Made by a program: the position numbers and the translations under genes | Assembly (NCBI GenBank): GCA_900766005.1 | Contig: CAAFTU010000054.1 | Location: forward strand, 146,664-210,663 | Direction: 5' to 3' | DNA: 64,000 nucleotides | Source: an uncultured Bacteroides sp. | Lineage (GTDB): Bacteria; Bacteroidota; Bacteroidia; Bacteroidales; Bacteroidaceae | Notes under the pieces: generated by a model | Seen by the model: the letters and a program-made list of their open reading frames with translations, nothing else | Told to the model about the DNA's origin: nothing | Databases searched by the model: none | Shown here: one piece after another, positions 52,436 to 61,205 of the stretch | How positions within the stretch are numbered: the first letter of the stretch is position 1 | Layout: the number at the start of each line of letters is the position of its first letter

Positions 52436-54294
52436 ATGAAAAACATATATTATTAGCTTTATTTTCTGTAGCGGCTTTCACTACTGCCTGCGATGATGTA
52501 TTGGAGCGTCCGCAGTTGGAAAAACCTATTGACGGAAATTTCTGGCGAAATGAAATGGATGTTCGTTTGCATGCCAATTCTTATTATCCCAACTTTTTTG
52601 TTGGATATAATTCTGGTTGGTCAACTGCTTGGGCCATAGGAACCAATGGAAGCTTTGGTTTTAATGATGATGTGGCTCAGGCTGGAAAGCAAACTTTGTT
52701 TGAAAATACAGTACCCGAAAATAGAGGTTCTATAAAAGATACTCCTGAGATTTTAACTCAGTATGCTGGTGCTAACTGGAATTTTGCATGGGTGCGTAAT
52801 TTGAATGTGTTTCAAAACCGTTTGCAGACAAAAGCAAAAGCGAATCTGAGCCCTGAAGCTTTTGATCATTGGTGGGGAGTAACTCAATTCCTGAAAGGAT
52901 ATGAATATTGCCGCTTGGTGCATACTTTTGGGGATGTGCCCTGGTTTGAAGCTGAATTGAAAGATACTGATCGGGAACAGATGTTTAAGAATCGTGATTC
53001 CCGTGAGTTTGTGATGGATAAAGTATACGACTTGTTTGACGAAGCTCTGCAAAAGATTCGTTTGAACGATGGTCCGAACGTGCTGAATCGTTATATTGCT
53101 GCCGGTTTTATTTCACGTTGCATGCTTTTTGAAGGCACTTGGCAGAAATACCATAACAATAATCAAGAGTTGGCTAAGAAATATTTAAAGCAGGCTGTAG
53201 CTGCTGCTGACATTGTTCGTAACAGTCATCAGTTTGAAGTTTCTGGAGATTTCCGCAGCTTGTTCTGTTCTCAAGATTTGAAGGGGCATAAAGAAATTCT
53301 GATGTATCGCCATTATATGGCCGATAAGTCGGTGACTCATATGCAGGCTTCTTATGCTAACGGATATGAAAATCAAGGAAATGCAGCAAATCTGGCTTTG
53401 GCAAAATCATTTATTTGTCAAAACGGTAAAGTTTTTGATGGTTCAGATGAGCAGTTGACTTTGGATGAAATGGTGAGAACACGTGACTCCCGTTTTGAGG
53501 CTACTTTTGCAGATAAACCGAAAATTGAAGCAGCTACTCTGCTTTATATTTGGAAGTTCTGTCCGCGTGAGGCATGGACTATGGAACACCCAGAACAGAC
53601 AGCCATCTATGGAAGTAATACAAATACCAATGATGCTCCTGTGATGCGTTATTCTGAAGTGTTGCTCAATTGGATTGAGGCAAAAGCAGAATTGGCTACT
53701 TTAGGTGAAGCTGCTGTGACGCAACCCGAAATTGATGAGTCTATCAATGCTTTAAGAGACAGACCTTTGGCTACAGAAGCTGTTCAGAAAGGTGTTAAGA
53801 AAACAGAACATCTGAAATTGTCGGATGTGACAGCAGATTTCGACCCTGCTCGCGATAAAGGCAATGTGGTGGCTGGTGATTATGAAGTAGCCCCGTTAAT
53901 TTGGGAAATCCGCCGTGAACGTCGTATGGAAATGGTATACGAAGAACATCGTCTACTGGACTTGAAACGTTGGAAGAAACTGCACTATATGGACAATGAA
54001 AAATATCCTGATACGATGAGAGGTCTGTGGATTGACATGCAGGAAGATTATCCTGCTTTACTTGAAGCTGATAAGGATGGAAAATATGCTAAGCGTCAAG
54101 TGATCAATGCCGCAGGTCAGCTGATTACTTATGACGGAAGTAACGCTGCTGCAATGGTTGGTTTCTATGTGCCATTGAATGCTGCTCCTCGTGATCCTTT
54201 TACTGACCGCTCCTATTGTTCACCTGTAGGAAATCAGCAGATTAATGATTATAAGGATAGAGGATTTACTTTAAGTCAAACAAAAGGTTGGTAA
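52436..54294 (+). CDS. SusD/RagB-family lipoprotein with a 1-base frameshift at its start
   Basis: The body from 52501 is an intact SusD protein of about 597 residues (FLKGYEYCRLVHTFGDVPWF; MRYSEVLLNWIEAKAEL; EIRRERRMEMVYEEHRLLDLKRWK). The expected ATG is at 52436, 12 bp after SusC, but it is followed by five A and then runs into TAG after six codons. With one more A the frame would read MKKHILLALFSVAAF then TTACDDVLERP, a perfect lipoprotein signal with its Cys, which runs straight into the body. The only standard start in the long frame is TTG 52501, which would lose the signal and the Cys. Real frameshift, slippage-corrected gene or sequencing error are all possible. Confidence 0.88.
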
Positions 54295-54333
54295 TCTTTT
54301 ATTGATATAGGTATTGTTAAAATAGTTATCAGT

Positions 54334-54393
54334 ATACAGGCTCTTGGTTTGTAGAGAACATAATCTATTCGATACAGAATCAAGAGCTTGTAT
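54334..54393 (+). promoter_or_regulatory. Stem-loop between SusD and the GH9 enzyme gene
   Basis: A 13-bp inverted repeat, ATACAGGCTCTTG (54334-54346) with CAAGAGCTTGTAT (54381-54393), one G-U pair, 34-nt loop, ending 23 bp before the GH9 ATG. No U-run follows directly, so a processing or stability element is more likely than a full terminator. Confidence 0.55.
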
Positions 54394-54416
54394 TGTATAA
54401 AAGAATATGTGAATTC

Positions 54417-56945
54417 ATGAAAAATAGTTTTATAAAGAAATCGGTATGTGCCTTGGGCGCTTGCTGTTTCTGTGTGGGCATGGCGCATGCTGACGAATGG
54501 ATCCGGATCAACCAGTTGGGCTATCTGCCCCAGTCGGTGAAGGTAGCAGTTTTTATGAGTGATGAGGCAACATCTGTGCAGGAATATGCGCTGGTAGATG
54601 CGTTCACTAAACAGACGGTAAAGACTTTTCGTGCACCTCAATCTACCGGTGCATGGGAAAACATGAAGTCTACCTACCGGTTGGATTTTTCAGATTTTGT
54701 TCAGCCGGGCACCTATTATTTGAAGGCTGGCAATGCCGTATCGCCTACTTTTCCTATTGCTGCGGATGTGTATAAGGGCACGGCTGATTTTCTCCTGAAT
54801 TACCTGCGTCAGCAGCGTTGTGGTGATAATCCGCGCTTTGATAAGAAATGCCATCAGAAAGATGCTTACATTGTATATCATCCAACAAAAAACGGGCAGC
54901 ATATTGATGTGCGCGGGGGGTGGCATGATGCTTCCGACTATCTGCAGTACACCACTACAACAGCCAATGCCATTTATCAGATGATGTTTGCTTACCAGCA
55001 AAATCCGGAAGCTTTTGGAGATGAATATGGCACCGACGGCCGGAAGGGAGCTAATGGCATTCCTGATATTATCGATGAAATTCGTTGGGGAATGGATTGG
55101 CTGAACCGGATGAATCCGGAGCCAGGTGAGTTTTATAATCAGCTTGCCGATGACCGCGACCATGTGAGTATGCGTTTGCCTTTCCTCGATCCGGCAGACT
55201 ATGGTTATGGTCCGGGCAACGGCCGTCCGGTGTATTTCTGCAGCGGTGAAAAGCAGAAACGTGGCAAGTTTATGAACGAAACGACCGGAGTGGCCAGCAC
55301 CACAGGTAAGTTTGCTTCCTGTTTTTCTTTGGGCTCTCGCATCTTGAAGGATTTTTATCCCGAACTGGCTGAACAGATTGGGAAGAAGGCGAAAGACGCG
55401 TTTGATATGGGGGTAAAGAAGCCGGGGGTATGCCAGACGGCTTCCATTGTGTCGCCTTATATTTACGAGGAAGATAACTGGACGGATGACATGGAACTGG
55501 CTGCCATGGAACTTTATCATGCTTCCGGTGAGAAGGAGTATCTGAACCGCGCTGTGGAATATGCCCGCCGTGAGCCGGTGACTCCTTGGATGGGGGCGGA
55601 TAGTGCCCGCCACTATCAATGGTATCCGTTTGTCAATTTGGGACATTATCATCTGGCAAAGGTGAAAGGTAACAGTCGCTTGAATCAAGAATTTGTGCGT
55701 AATCTGCGGGCAGGTATTGAGCGCACATTTGAGAAGGCGGTGAAGAGTCCGTTTCTTCATGGCATTCCCTATATCTGGTGTTCCAATAACCTTACTGTGG
55801 CCATGCTCACTCAATGTGGTTTGTATCGGGAGCTGACAGGCGACCGGAAGTATGCTGAGATGGAAGCGGCCATGCTCGATTGGCTGCTGGGCTGCAATCC
55901 GTGGGGCACCAGTATGATTATTGAGTTGCCGTTGCATGGCGATTATCCTTCCGAATCTCATGCTGCCCTGTTGCTGCATAAAGGCTACGGACAACCTACA
56001 GGCGGCTTGGTGGATGGACCGGTATATAACTCTATTTTTAAGGGACTTCGCGGAGTCAATCTCAATGGTCTACCCGGCCTTCCCGGTGAAAAATATGAGG
56101 CCGTTCAGCCTCGTACAATGGTCTATCACGATGTGGTGAACGATTATTCGACTAACGAACCGACGATGGACGGAACAGCGAGTCTGACCTATTATCTTTC
56201 TTTGATGGAAGTGGAAGGGATGAAGCAGGGCCAGTTGTCGAAGGATTTGAACCGCTATGTGGATGGCGGTATTGTGGGTACCAATCCGGGCAAGAAGGTC
56301 ATTTCTTTGGTCTTCACTTCTGATGACAAGGTCGACGGTGAAGAGAAAATCATCCGTGTGTTGGATAAGAATAAAGTCAAAGGTTCGTTTTTCTTTACCG
56401 GTAATTTCTTTCGCCGTTATCCGGAAGTGGTGAAACGTCTGTTGGAAAAGCAGCATTATGTGGGAAGCCATAGCGATAAGCATTTGTTGTATATGCCTTG
56501 GGAAAACAGGGATTCGCTGTTGGTGTCGCGTGCAGAGTTTGAAAATGATTTGTTGAACAGCTATCGGGAAATGAGTAAACTTGGAATCAACTATCAGGAT
56601 GCGCCATTGTTTATGCCTCCTTACGAATACTACAATCGCACGATTGCGGCTTGGACCAAAGGGCTGGGACTCCGGGTAGTGAACTATACACCGGGCACGC
56701 TTTCCAATGCTGATTATACCACTCCCGATATGGGAAAAAGCTATCGTAGCAGCAAGGAAATCTTCGAACATTTGTTGGCGATGGAAAAAAAAGAGGGCTT
56801 GAATGGAGCAATCTTGCTGGTGCATTTCGGTACGGATCCCAAACGTACAGATAAGTTTTACGATACCTATTTGAATAAACTGATTCAGACTTTAAAGCGT
56901 AAAGGATACCAGTTTCAGACTATTTCTGAAGCGGTAGCTAAATGA
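54417..56945 (+). CDS. GH9 glycosidase fused to CE4 (NodB-like) polysaccharide deacetylase
   Basis: 842 residues from ATG 54417 (a TTG eight codons earlier would spoil the signal peptide). Signal peptide ends GMAHA. The CelD-N Ig-like domain covers about 28-115 (IRINQLGYLPQSVKVAVF). The GH9 barrel spans about 120-600, with Asp171/Asp174 in GGWHDASD and the acid Glu581 in YSTNEPTMDG. Residues 625-842 are a NodB-like domain: ISLVFTSDDK (Asp636/637), metal site HSDKH (His685, His689), MPPYEYYNR, and ILLVHFGT near the end. GH9 includes cellulases and exo-beta-glucosaminidases; a deacetylase in the same chain favours an N- or O-acetylated glycan. Probably co-transcribed with SusC-SusD, and followed by a terminator. 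Confidence 0.9.
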   Translation: MKNSFIKKSVCALGACCFCVGMAHADEWIRINQLGYLPQSVKVAVFMSDEATSVQEYALVDAFTKQTVKTFRAPQSTGAWENMKSTYRLDFSDFVQPGTYYLKAGNAVSPTFPIAADVYKGTADFLLNYLRQQRCGDNPRFDKKCHQKDAYIVYHPTKNGQHIDVRGGWHDASDYLQYTTTTANAIYQMMFAYQQNPEAFGDEYGTDGRKGANGIPDIIDEIRWGMDWLNRMNPEPGEFYNQLADDRDHVSMRLPFLDPADYGYGPGNGRPVYFCSGEKQKRGKFMNETTGVASTTGKFASCFSLGSRILKDFYPELAEQIGKKAKDAFDMGVKKPGVCQTASIVSPYIYEEDNWTDDMELAAMELYHASGEKEYLNRAVEYARREPVTPWMGADSARHYQWYPFVNLGHYHLAKVKGNSRLNQEFVRNLRAGIERTFEKAVKSPFLHGIPYIWCSNNLTVAMLTQCGLYRELTGDRKYAEMEAAMLDWLLGCNPWGTSMIIELPLHGDYPSESHAALLLHKGYGQPTGGLVDGPVYNSIFKGLRGVNLNGLPGLPGEKYEAVQPRTMVYHDVVNDYSTNEPTMDGTASLTYYLSLMEVEGMKQGQLSKDLNRYVDGGIVGTNPGKKVISLVFTSDDKVDGEEKIIRVLDKNKVKGSFFFTGNFFRRYPEVVKRLLEKQHYVGSHSDKHLLYMPWENRDSLLVSRAEFENDLLNSYREMSKLGINYQDAPLFMPPYEYYNRTIAAWTKGLGLRVVNYTPGTLSNADYTTPDMGKSYRSSKEIFEHLLAMEKKEGLNGAILLVHFGTDPKRTDKFYDTYLNKLIQTLKRKGYQFQTISEAVAK

Positions 56946-56970
56946 CGAAACAGGTTGCTGATAAATGAAT

Positions 56971-57014
56971 AAAGTCGCGCTTAGCTTGTTATCAAGCTTG
57001 AGCGCGACTTTTTT
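56971..57014 (+). terminator. Rho-independent terminator
   Basis: AAGTCGCGCT pairs with AGCGCGACTT, with an inner AGCTTG/CAAGCT helix, followed by TTTTTT. It ends the SusC-SusD-GH9 transcript. Confidence 0.93.
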
Positions 57015-57134
57015 GTACCACTTCCTTTTAATGATACAAGGCTTTGCGTATGTTATGGATTTAGTTATCAGTGTTGAAATGAAATTCGATTAAATATTAT
57101 TAACATAGCTATTAATGGAAATATAGATATATTG

Positions 57135-57156
57135 TTTAAGTTTACATAAACTTAAA
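57135..57156. promoter_or_regulatory. Perfect inverted repeat just before a protease start codon
   Basis: TTTAAGTTTA-CA-TAAACTTAAA: 10-bp arms with a 2-bp centre, ending 3 bp before ATG 57160. It could be an operator or a leader hairpin hiding the start. Confidence 0.5.
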
Positions 57157-57159
57157 TTT

Positions 57160-58614
57160 ATGTCAGTTATGAAATCACCTATTAGCCAATTGTTTGCCAT
57201 TATTGCTTTTTTATTTGTCTGTTATGCATGTCAGCAAACAGATTGGAATGTTGAAAATGAATTACAATCTGGTTCGTTACCTATAGAAAAAGCAAATTCA
57301 GATTTATGCGTAGAAGCTAATGAAGCTTTGGATATAGCTAATAATTTTTTTGCTCGTTATTTGGGACATATTAATTCAACTCGTAGTAAACATTTGTTTG
57401 TAGTTGACAGTATCATAGATGATAATGGAAAATCTATGATTTATATTGTTAATTTGGGCGATAATCAAGGCTTCGTATTGGTTAGTGCTACTAAAAAATA
57501 CTACCCAATTTTGGCATATAATGATAGCGGAAATTTCTTTTTGGATAAAAATACCCCTGAAGGTTTGCAGGAATGGCTTCGGCTAAAAAAACAAAGAATT
57601 CAGAAAGCGAGTGTTTTATCTAGTGATAGTTTGTTCGTCTTTCTATCAGAGTGGAGAAAATATGAAAATCCACCAATGAATGTATTTGAGGCCAATAGCT
57701 CTGTAAAGTTTGAGTTAGAAAAACATTTAAAAGAATTGTTAAATCAATGGAATAGTGAAGGTAAACATTACGCAGCTCTTTCACAGGCTTTTGGAATGTT
57801 GCCTGACGATGTTTATCATCAATGGTGTATTGAAGCTGAATTGGCTATATTCCCATTGTATGAAGATTATATGAATTATTCGTTTGTTGTCGAAGAATAT
57901 GTAGAAGCAGACTGTTCCAAAACAAAAAAAAATGTGTTTGAACCGGAGTGGAGTCAGCGTAATGGTTTTAATAGTAGTTTAAATCGAATAGATGGAGAGT
58001 TGCCTCCTGCAGGTTGCAGTACGATAGCTATGGCAACTGTGTTGCGACAATATGAGCGTCCCAAAGATAAATATGCATGGAATATGATGCCTTATAACCC
58101 GAGTCATGTAAATACAATAACTGCAGATTTTGTCAGAGACGTATCGGTTATGATTCATGCCAATTATGGTCTACAAGGGACTGGAGCTTCTTTGGATAAC
58201 GTAAAAAAATCTTTTGTTCATGATTTTGGATATGATTCTTCTATTGAATTGGTGAATCACACAATAGAACGGACACGTGCAGAAATAGATAAGGATCGTG
58301 TTGTTATTATGCAGGGATTTCCAGAGCATGGTAGTGGTCATGCTTGGGTAGTTAGTGGTTATGATAGACACGCAGGTTATACAAAATATTCTTTATGGGT
58401 GCCAATCTATAATTTCGAAGTTGATAAGCCTTACTCTGAAGTCAAGTCGTATGAAGAAGGACATCGTGATTATAATTATATTTATATTCATTGGGGATGG
58501 CATCCGGCTTCATCTTTCAATGGCTTTTATTTGGACACAAATCCTTCTATTGATAATTTGAGTTATAAGTATAATCGTAAAGATATTGTAAATATTATCC
58601 CTCCTCAGTCTTAG
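57160..58614 (+). CDS. C10 (streptopain-like) cysteine protease, second copy
   Basis: 484 residues (ATG 57160; ATG 57169 also possible). Lipoprotein signal FLFVCYAC with Cys24. A Spi-like prodomain covers about 45-130 (GFVLVSATKKYYPILAYNDSG). A helical stretch (135-245) is longer than in the first copy. Catalytic part: PEWSQRNGFN, Cys286 in PPAGCSTIAMATVL, His394 in GSGHAWVVSGYD, and IHWGWHPASSFNGFY. All key residues are present. Low GC and different surface loops show it is not a recent duplicate of 5950-7215. A small lipoprotein gene follows after 43 bp, repeating the protease-lipoprotein pairing. Confidence 0.9.
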   Translation: MSVMKSPISQLFAIIAFLFVCYACQQTDWNVENELQSGSLPIEKANSDLCVEANEALDIANNFFARYLGHINSTRSKHLFVVDSIIDDNGKSMIYIVNLGDNQGFVLVSATKKYYPILAYNDSGNFFLDKNTPEGLQEWLRLKKQRIQKASVLSSDSLFVFLSEWRKYENPPMNVFEANSSVKFELEKHLKELLNQWNSEGKHYAALSQAFGMLPDDVYHQWCIEAELAIFPLYEDYMNYSFVVEEYVEADCSKTKKNVFEPEWSQRNGFNSSLNRIDGELPPAGCSTIAMATVLRQYERPKDKYAWNMMPYNPSHVNTITADFVRDVSVMIHANYGLQGTGASLDNVKKSFVHDFGYDSSIELVNHTIERTRAEIDKDRVVIMQGFPEHGSGHAWVVSGYDRHAGYTKYSLWVPIYNFEVDKPYSEVKSYEEGHRDYNYIYIHWGWHPASSFNGFYLDTNPSIDNLSYKYNRKDIVNIIPPQS

Positions 58615-58657
58615 TTATCTATAATTGCATTTGTTTAACCTGGAATATTTTAGAGGT

Positions 58658-59239
58658 ATGAAAAAAGGTCATTTTTGTTTATCATTGCTGTTTTTCTCAT
58701 TGGTTACTTGTCTATTTGTGGCATGTGATAATGACGATGATTCATCCAAACCCTTGTATGGACGATTGCCAAACGAAGTATCACTTGTGGTGAGAAATGC
58801 TCAAGGGGAAGATTTGCTGGATACGAAAGTAGAAGGAAATTTGTGGAATAATGAGGTCTCGTTCGAATGTAATGGGAAAAAATTGGTCTTGAAGGACGAC
58901 GAGTTTCCGAATCATAAAGAATACTATATAGAAGATGGATCGGATAAGCGTTATGGCGTTGCTGTTGATGCTGCTTATGTTAGTTCTAATTCGTTGAATT
59001 ACCCCGGACGTATTTATGGTTTTGGATCTGTTTTCCAAGATACGAAGGGAAATGAGATTGAGTTGGTCATTGATTGGGGAAATGGTGATAAAGATCGCCT
59101 TTTCATTAAGGTTACCGATACCAAGGAATCAAGTAAGGATAATATGGGGTATATAACCTCTATACGAACAGCAGATGGAAAAACGCTTGAGAAGGAAGAT
59201 TCTTTCGATGTCTTTTGGCTATTTGTGCTTGAAAAATAA
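58658..59239 (+). CDS. Small lipoprotein of unknown function beside a C10 protease
   Basis: 193 residues from ATG 58658 (a TTG 11 codons earlier would precede a poor signal). Lipobox CLFVAC then DNDDDSSKP. The mature chain is beta-rich: LPNEVSLVVRNAQGEDLLD, NEVSFECNGKKLVLK, NEIELVIDWGNGDKDRLFIKV, and SIRTADGKTLEKED. Repeated acidic turns could bind Ca2+. I do not recognise the family. Position just after the C10 protease suggests a surface partner or an inhibitor, but it does not resemble the BACON-like lipoprotein at 5560-5946. Confidence 0.7.
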   Translation: MKKGHFCLSLLFFSLVTCLFVACDNDDDSSKPLYGRLPNEVSLVVRNAQGEDLLDTKVEGNLWNNEVSFECNGKKLVLKDDEFPNHKEYYIEDGSDKRYGVAVDAAYVSSNSLNYPGRIYGFGSVFQDTKGNEIELVIDWGNGDKDRLFIKVTDTKESSKDNMGYITSIRTADGKTLEKEDSFDVFWLFVLEK

Positions 59240-59362
59240 AATTGAATAGTTGGCAGGCATCCTTTTTCTTGAATTGAGTGAAAAACAAGTATCTTCTCAC
59301 GATTTTCCACGAGTACCATATAGCATTTATAAGGATTCTCCCAATTTCAGAAAGTTTTTTCA

Positions 59363-60928
59363 TCACTTTACCAGCCATTTCCCTATCGTGCGGGTGGCAC
59401 TGTCGAAGTTTACACCGACTTTGACCACCCTCCTGCCATCTGCCTGATAAGGCACGGCATACTGCTTACTGTCTATTTGTGCCAACGCTTCTTCTGGAGT
59501 ACCGTCAAACTTAAATTCAAACACATAAACAGCCTCTTTCATCTTTACCACCACATCCGCACGGCCGATGGCGCTTTTCACTTCAGCATCTACATACTGT
59601 CCCATCAAACGAAACAGCAGGTAAAAGATCGTTTGGTAATGCTTCTCCGTCTTGTTTTCCAAATCATTCGGTATGGAAGCGAAGAAAGAACGTGTGCGCT
59701 CCAGACACTTTTCAATGTCGCCTTTGCGTAAATCACGGATGAACGAAACCACATAAAAGGTGTTTTTCTCACCAGGCAAATGCACATAGGCGGGAAGTAG
59801 AGACTCTACAAAACCCTCCCGGACTTCTCCGTTCGGATAAGCCAGATTGTAAAGGCGGAATTCAGGGTCATATCCTTTGATGGTAAGATAGCCACTTTGA
59901 TAGAGAACCGGAAGCGGACTTACCATCCGTTCGGTTGGTGCATCAAACTGCTCGTCCATAGCTTCCATACTTTCCAAAGAACGGACGTCGAAATCTGCCT
60001 CACGCAGCAAATCTATCAGGAAAGTCGGAGTACCTGTGGAAAACCAAAAGTTCTTGTATTCTTTTGCATCGAAAGCGTTAAACAGACTGAACGGATTATA
60101 GATATCGGCACAATCTTTGCTGAAATGATACCCGTCATACCGTTGTTTTAAATGGAGACATGCTTCCTCGAAAGTTTCATTGTTTGCTGCTGCCATCCGC
60201 TCTATATCAGGCTTCAGATCCGTCAACAGTTCCTGTTCAGTAATACCGCAGAGTGCACTGAATTCATCGCGCATACTGATATTCTTCAAATTGTTTAACT
60301 CGCTGAAAATACTCATCTGACTGAACTTGCTGATGCCTGTGATAAAAAGGAAGCGGAGGTACTGCCCCATCCCCTTGAGGGGACTGAAAAAATCGCGCAT
60401 GATTCCCCGAAGTTCATTCTGCAAAGCTACGTCACTGTTGGTATCGAGCATGGGAGAATCGTATTCATCCACCAATACCACCACCGGTTTGCCGGTTCTT
60501 TTATAGGCACTCTCTATGACATTACTCAGCCGAACACTGAAAGGTATGTTATTTTTATCTTCCACACAGCAACCATAATCTCTTTCCCACCGTTCCAGAA
60601 ACCAGTTTATGGCGGAGCGCAGGTAATGAGCGGATAAATATTTGCTGATGCTGAAATCTATATGCAATACCGGATAGCTCTCCCATTCCTTCTCCAGATG
60701 TTCCATGGCCAATCCTTTGAAGAGTTCTTTTTTCCCTTGGAAATAAGCCTCAAGCGTAGATACGAGCAGACTCTTGCCAAAACGGCGGGGACGGCTGAAG
60801 AAATAGACCGAATCAGTGTGTGTCAGCCTGTAAATCAGTTCGGTCTTATCCACATATACACAGTGATGGTTGCGTAACTGTTCAAAGTTCTGTATTCCTA
60901 TCGGGTATCTTCTGTAATTTTCTAACAT
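59363..60928 (-). CDS. AAA-ATPase-like / PD-(D/E)XK nuclease protein (DUF1703 type), second copy
   Basis: 521 residues from ATG 60928 (a TTG six codons upstream is less likely). Same plan as 3029-4591: YPIGIQNFEQL at the N-terminus, Walker A SRPRRFGKS, Walker B VVVLVDEYDSPM, and C-terminal GRADVVVKMKEAVYVFEFKFDG. Overall similarity to the first copy is moderate and spread along the length, so they are old paralogues. A Bacteroides-type promoter lies upstream. Cytosolic; role unknown. Convergent with the small lipoprotein gene. Confidence 0.87.
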   Translation of the reverse strand: MLENYRRYPIGIQNFEQLRNHHCVYVDKTELIYRLTHTDSVYFFSRPRRFGKSLLVSTLEAYFQGKKELFKGLAMEHLEKEWESYPVLHIDFSISKYLSAHYLRSAINWFLERWERDYGCCVEDKNNIPFSVRLSNVIESAYKRTGKPVVVLVDEYDSPMLDTNSDVALQNELRGIMRDFFSPLKGMGQYLRFLFITGISKFSQMSIFSELNNLKNISMRDEFSALCGITEQELLTDLKPDIERMAAANNETFEEACLHLKQRYDGYHFSKDCADIYNPFSLFNAFDAKEYKNFWFSTGTPTFLIDLLREADFDVRSLESMEAMDEQFDAPTERMVSPLPVLYQSGYLTIKGYDPEFRLYNLAYPNGEVREGFVESLLPAYVHLPGEKNTFYVVSFIRDLRKGDIEKCLERTRSFFASIPNDLENKTEKHYQTIFYLLFRLMGQYVDAEVKSAIGRADVVVKMKEAVYVFEFKFDGTPEEALAQIDSKQYAVPYQADGRRVVKVGVNFDSATRTIGKWLVK

Positions 60929-60958
60929 AGCTATGGAGGAAATCAATGGTCATCAATA

Positions 60959-60990
60959 CAAAGATGAGAAATTCAATTTAATCTTGCAAA
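60959..60990 (-). promoter_or_regulatory. Promoter of the second AAA-ATPase gene
   Basis: On the minus strand: -33 TTTG (60990-60987), exactly 20 bp, -7 CATCTTTG (60966-60959), one mismatch to TAnnTTTG. The leader is about 25-30 nt to ATG 60928, supporting that start. Confidence 0.55.
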
Positions 60991-61134
60991 TGATGACCTA
61001 AAATAATGAAACTGCTTCATTTACTACCTCAAACTACGGATGTGTTATTTCTTTCGCGGATGCAAAATTAGCTTGCCGATGTTCAGCTTTTCGCATAACT
61101 GAAAACAATTTATGTGTAGATTTAACGCAAATAA

Positions 61135-61166
61135 TTTGCATGCGTCATTTTAACGCATTATTTTTG
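61135..61166 (+). promoter_or_regulatory. Nudix-regulator promoter with an operator inside the spacer
   Basis: -33 TTTG (61135-61138), 20-bp spacer, -7 TATTTTTG (61159-61166). The spacer holds an inverted repeat ATGCGT-N7-ACGCAT (61140-61158), and a further AACGCA lies at 61123-61128. This is a good candidate for an autoregulatory site of the NrtR-like product. Confidence 0.65.
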
Positions 61167-61205
61167 CGGCATGATTGATCAATGGAATGGATTCGAATAG
61201 ATAAT

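Noticed and set aside
54690..55994. 434-codon minus-strand frame inside the GH9 gene
   Set aside because: Antisense to catalytic GH9 motifs; no start context and no recognisable domain.
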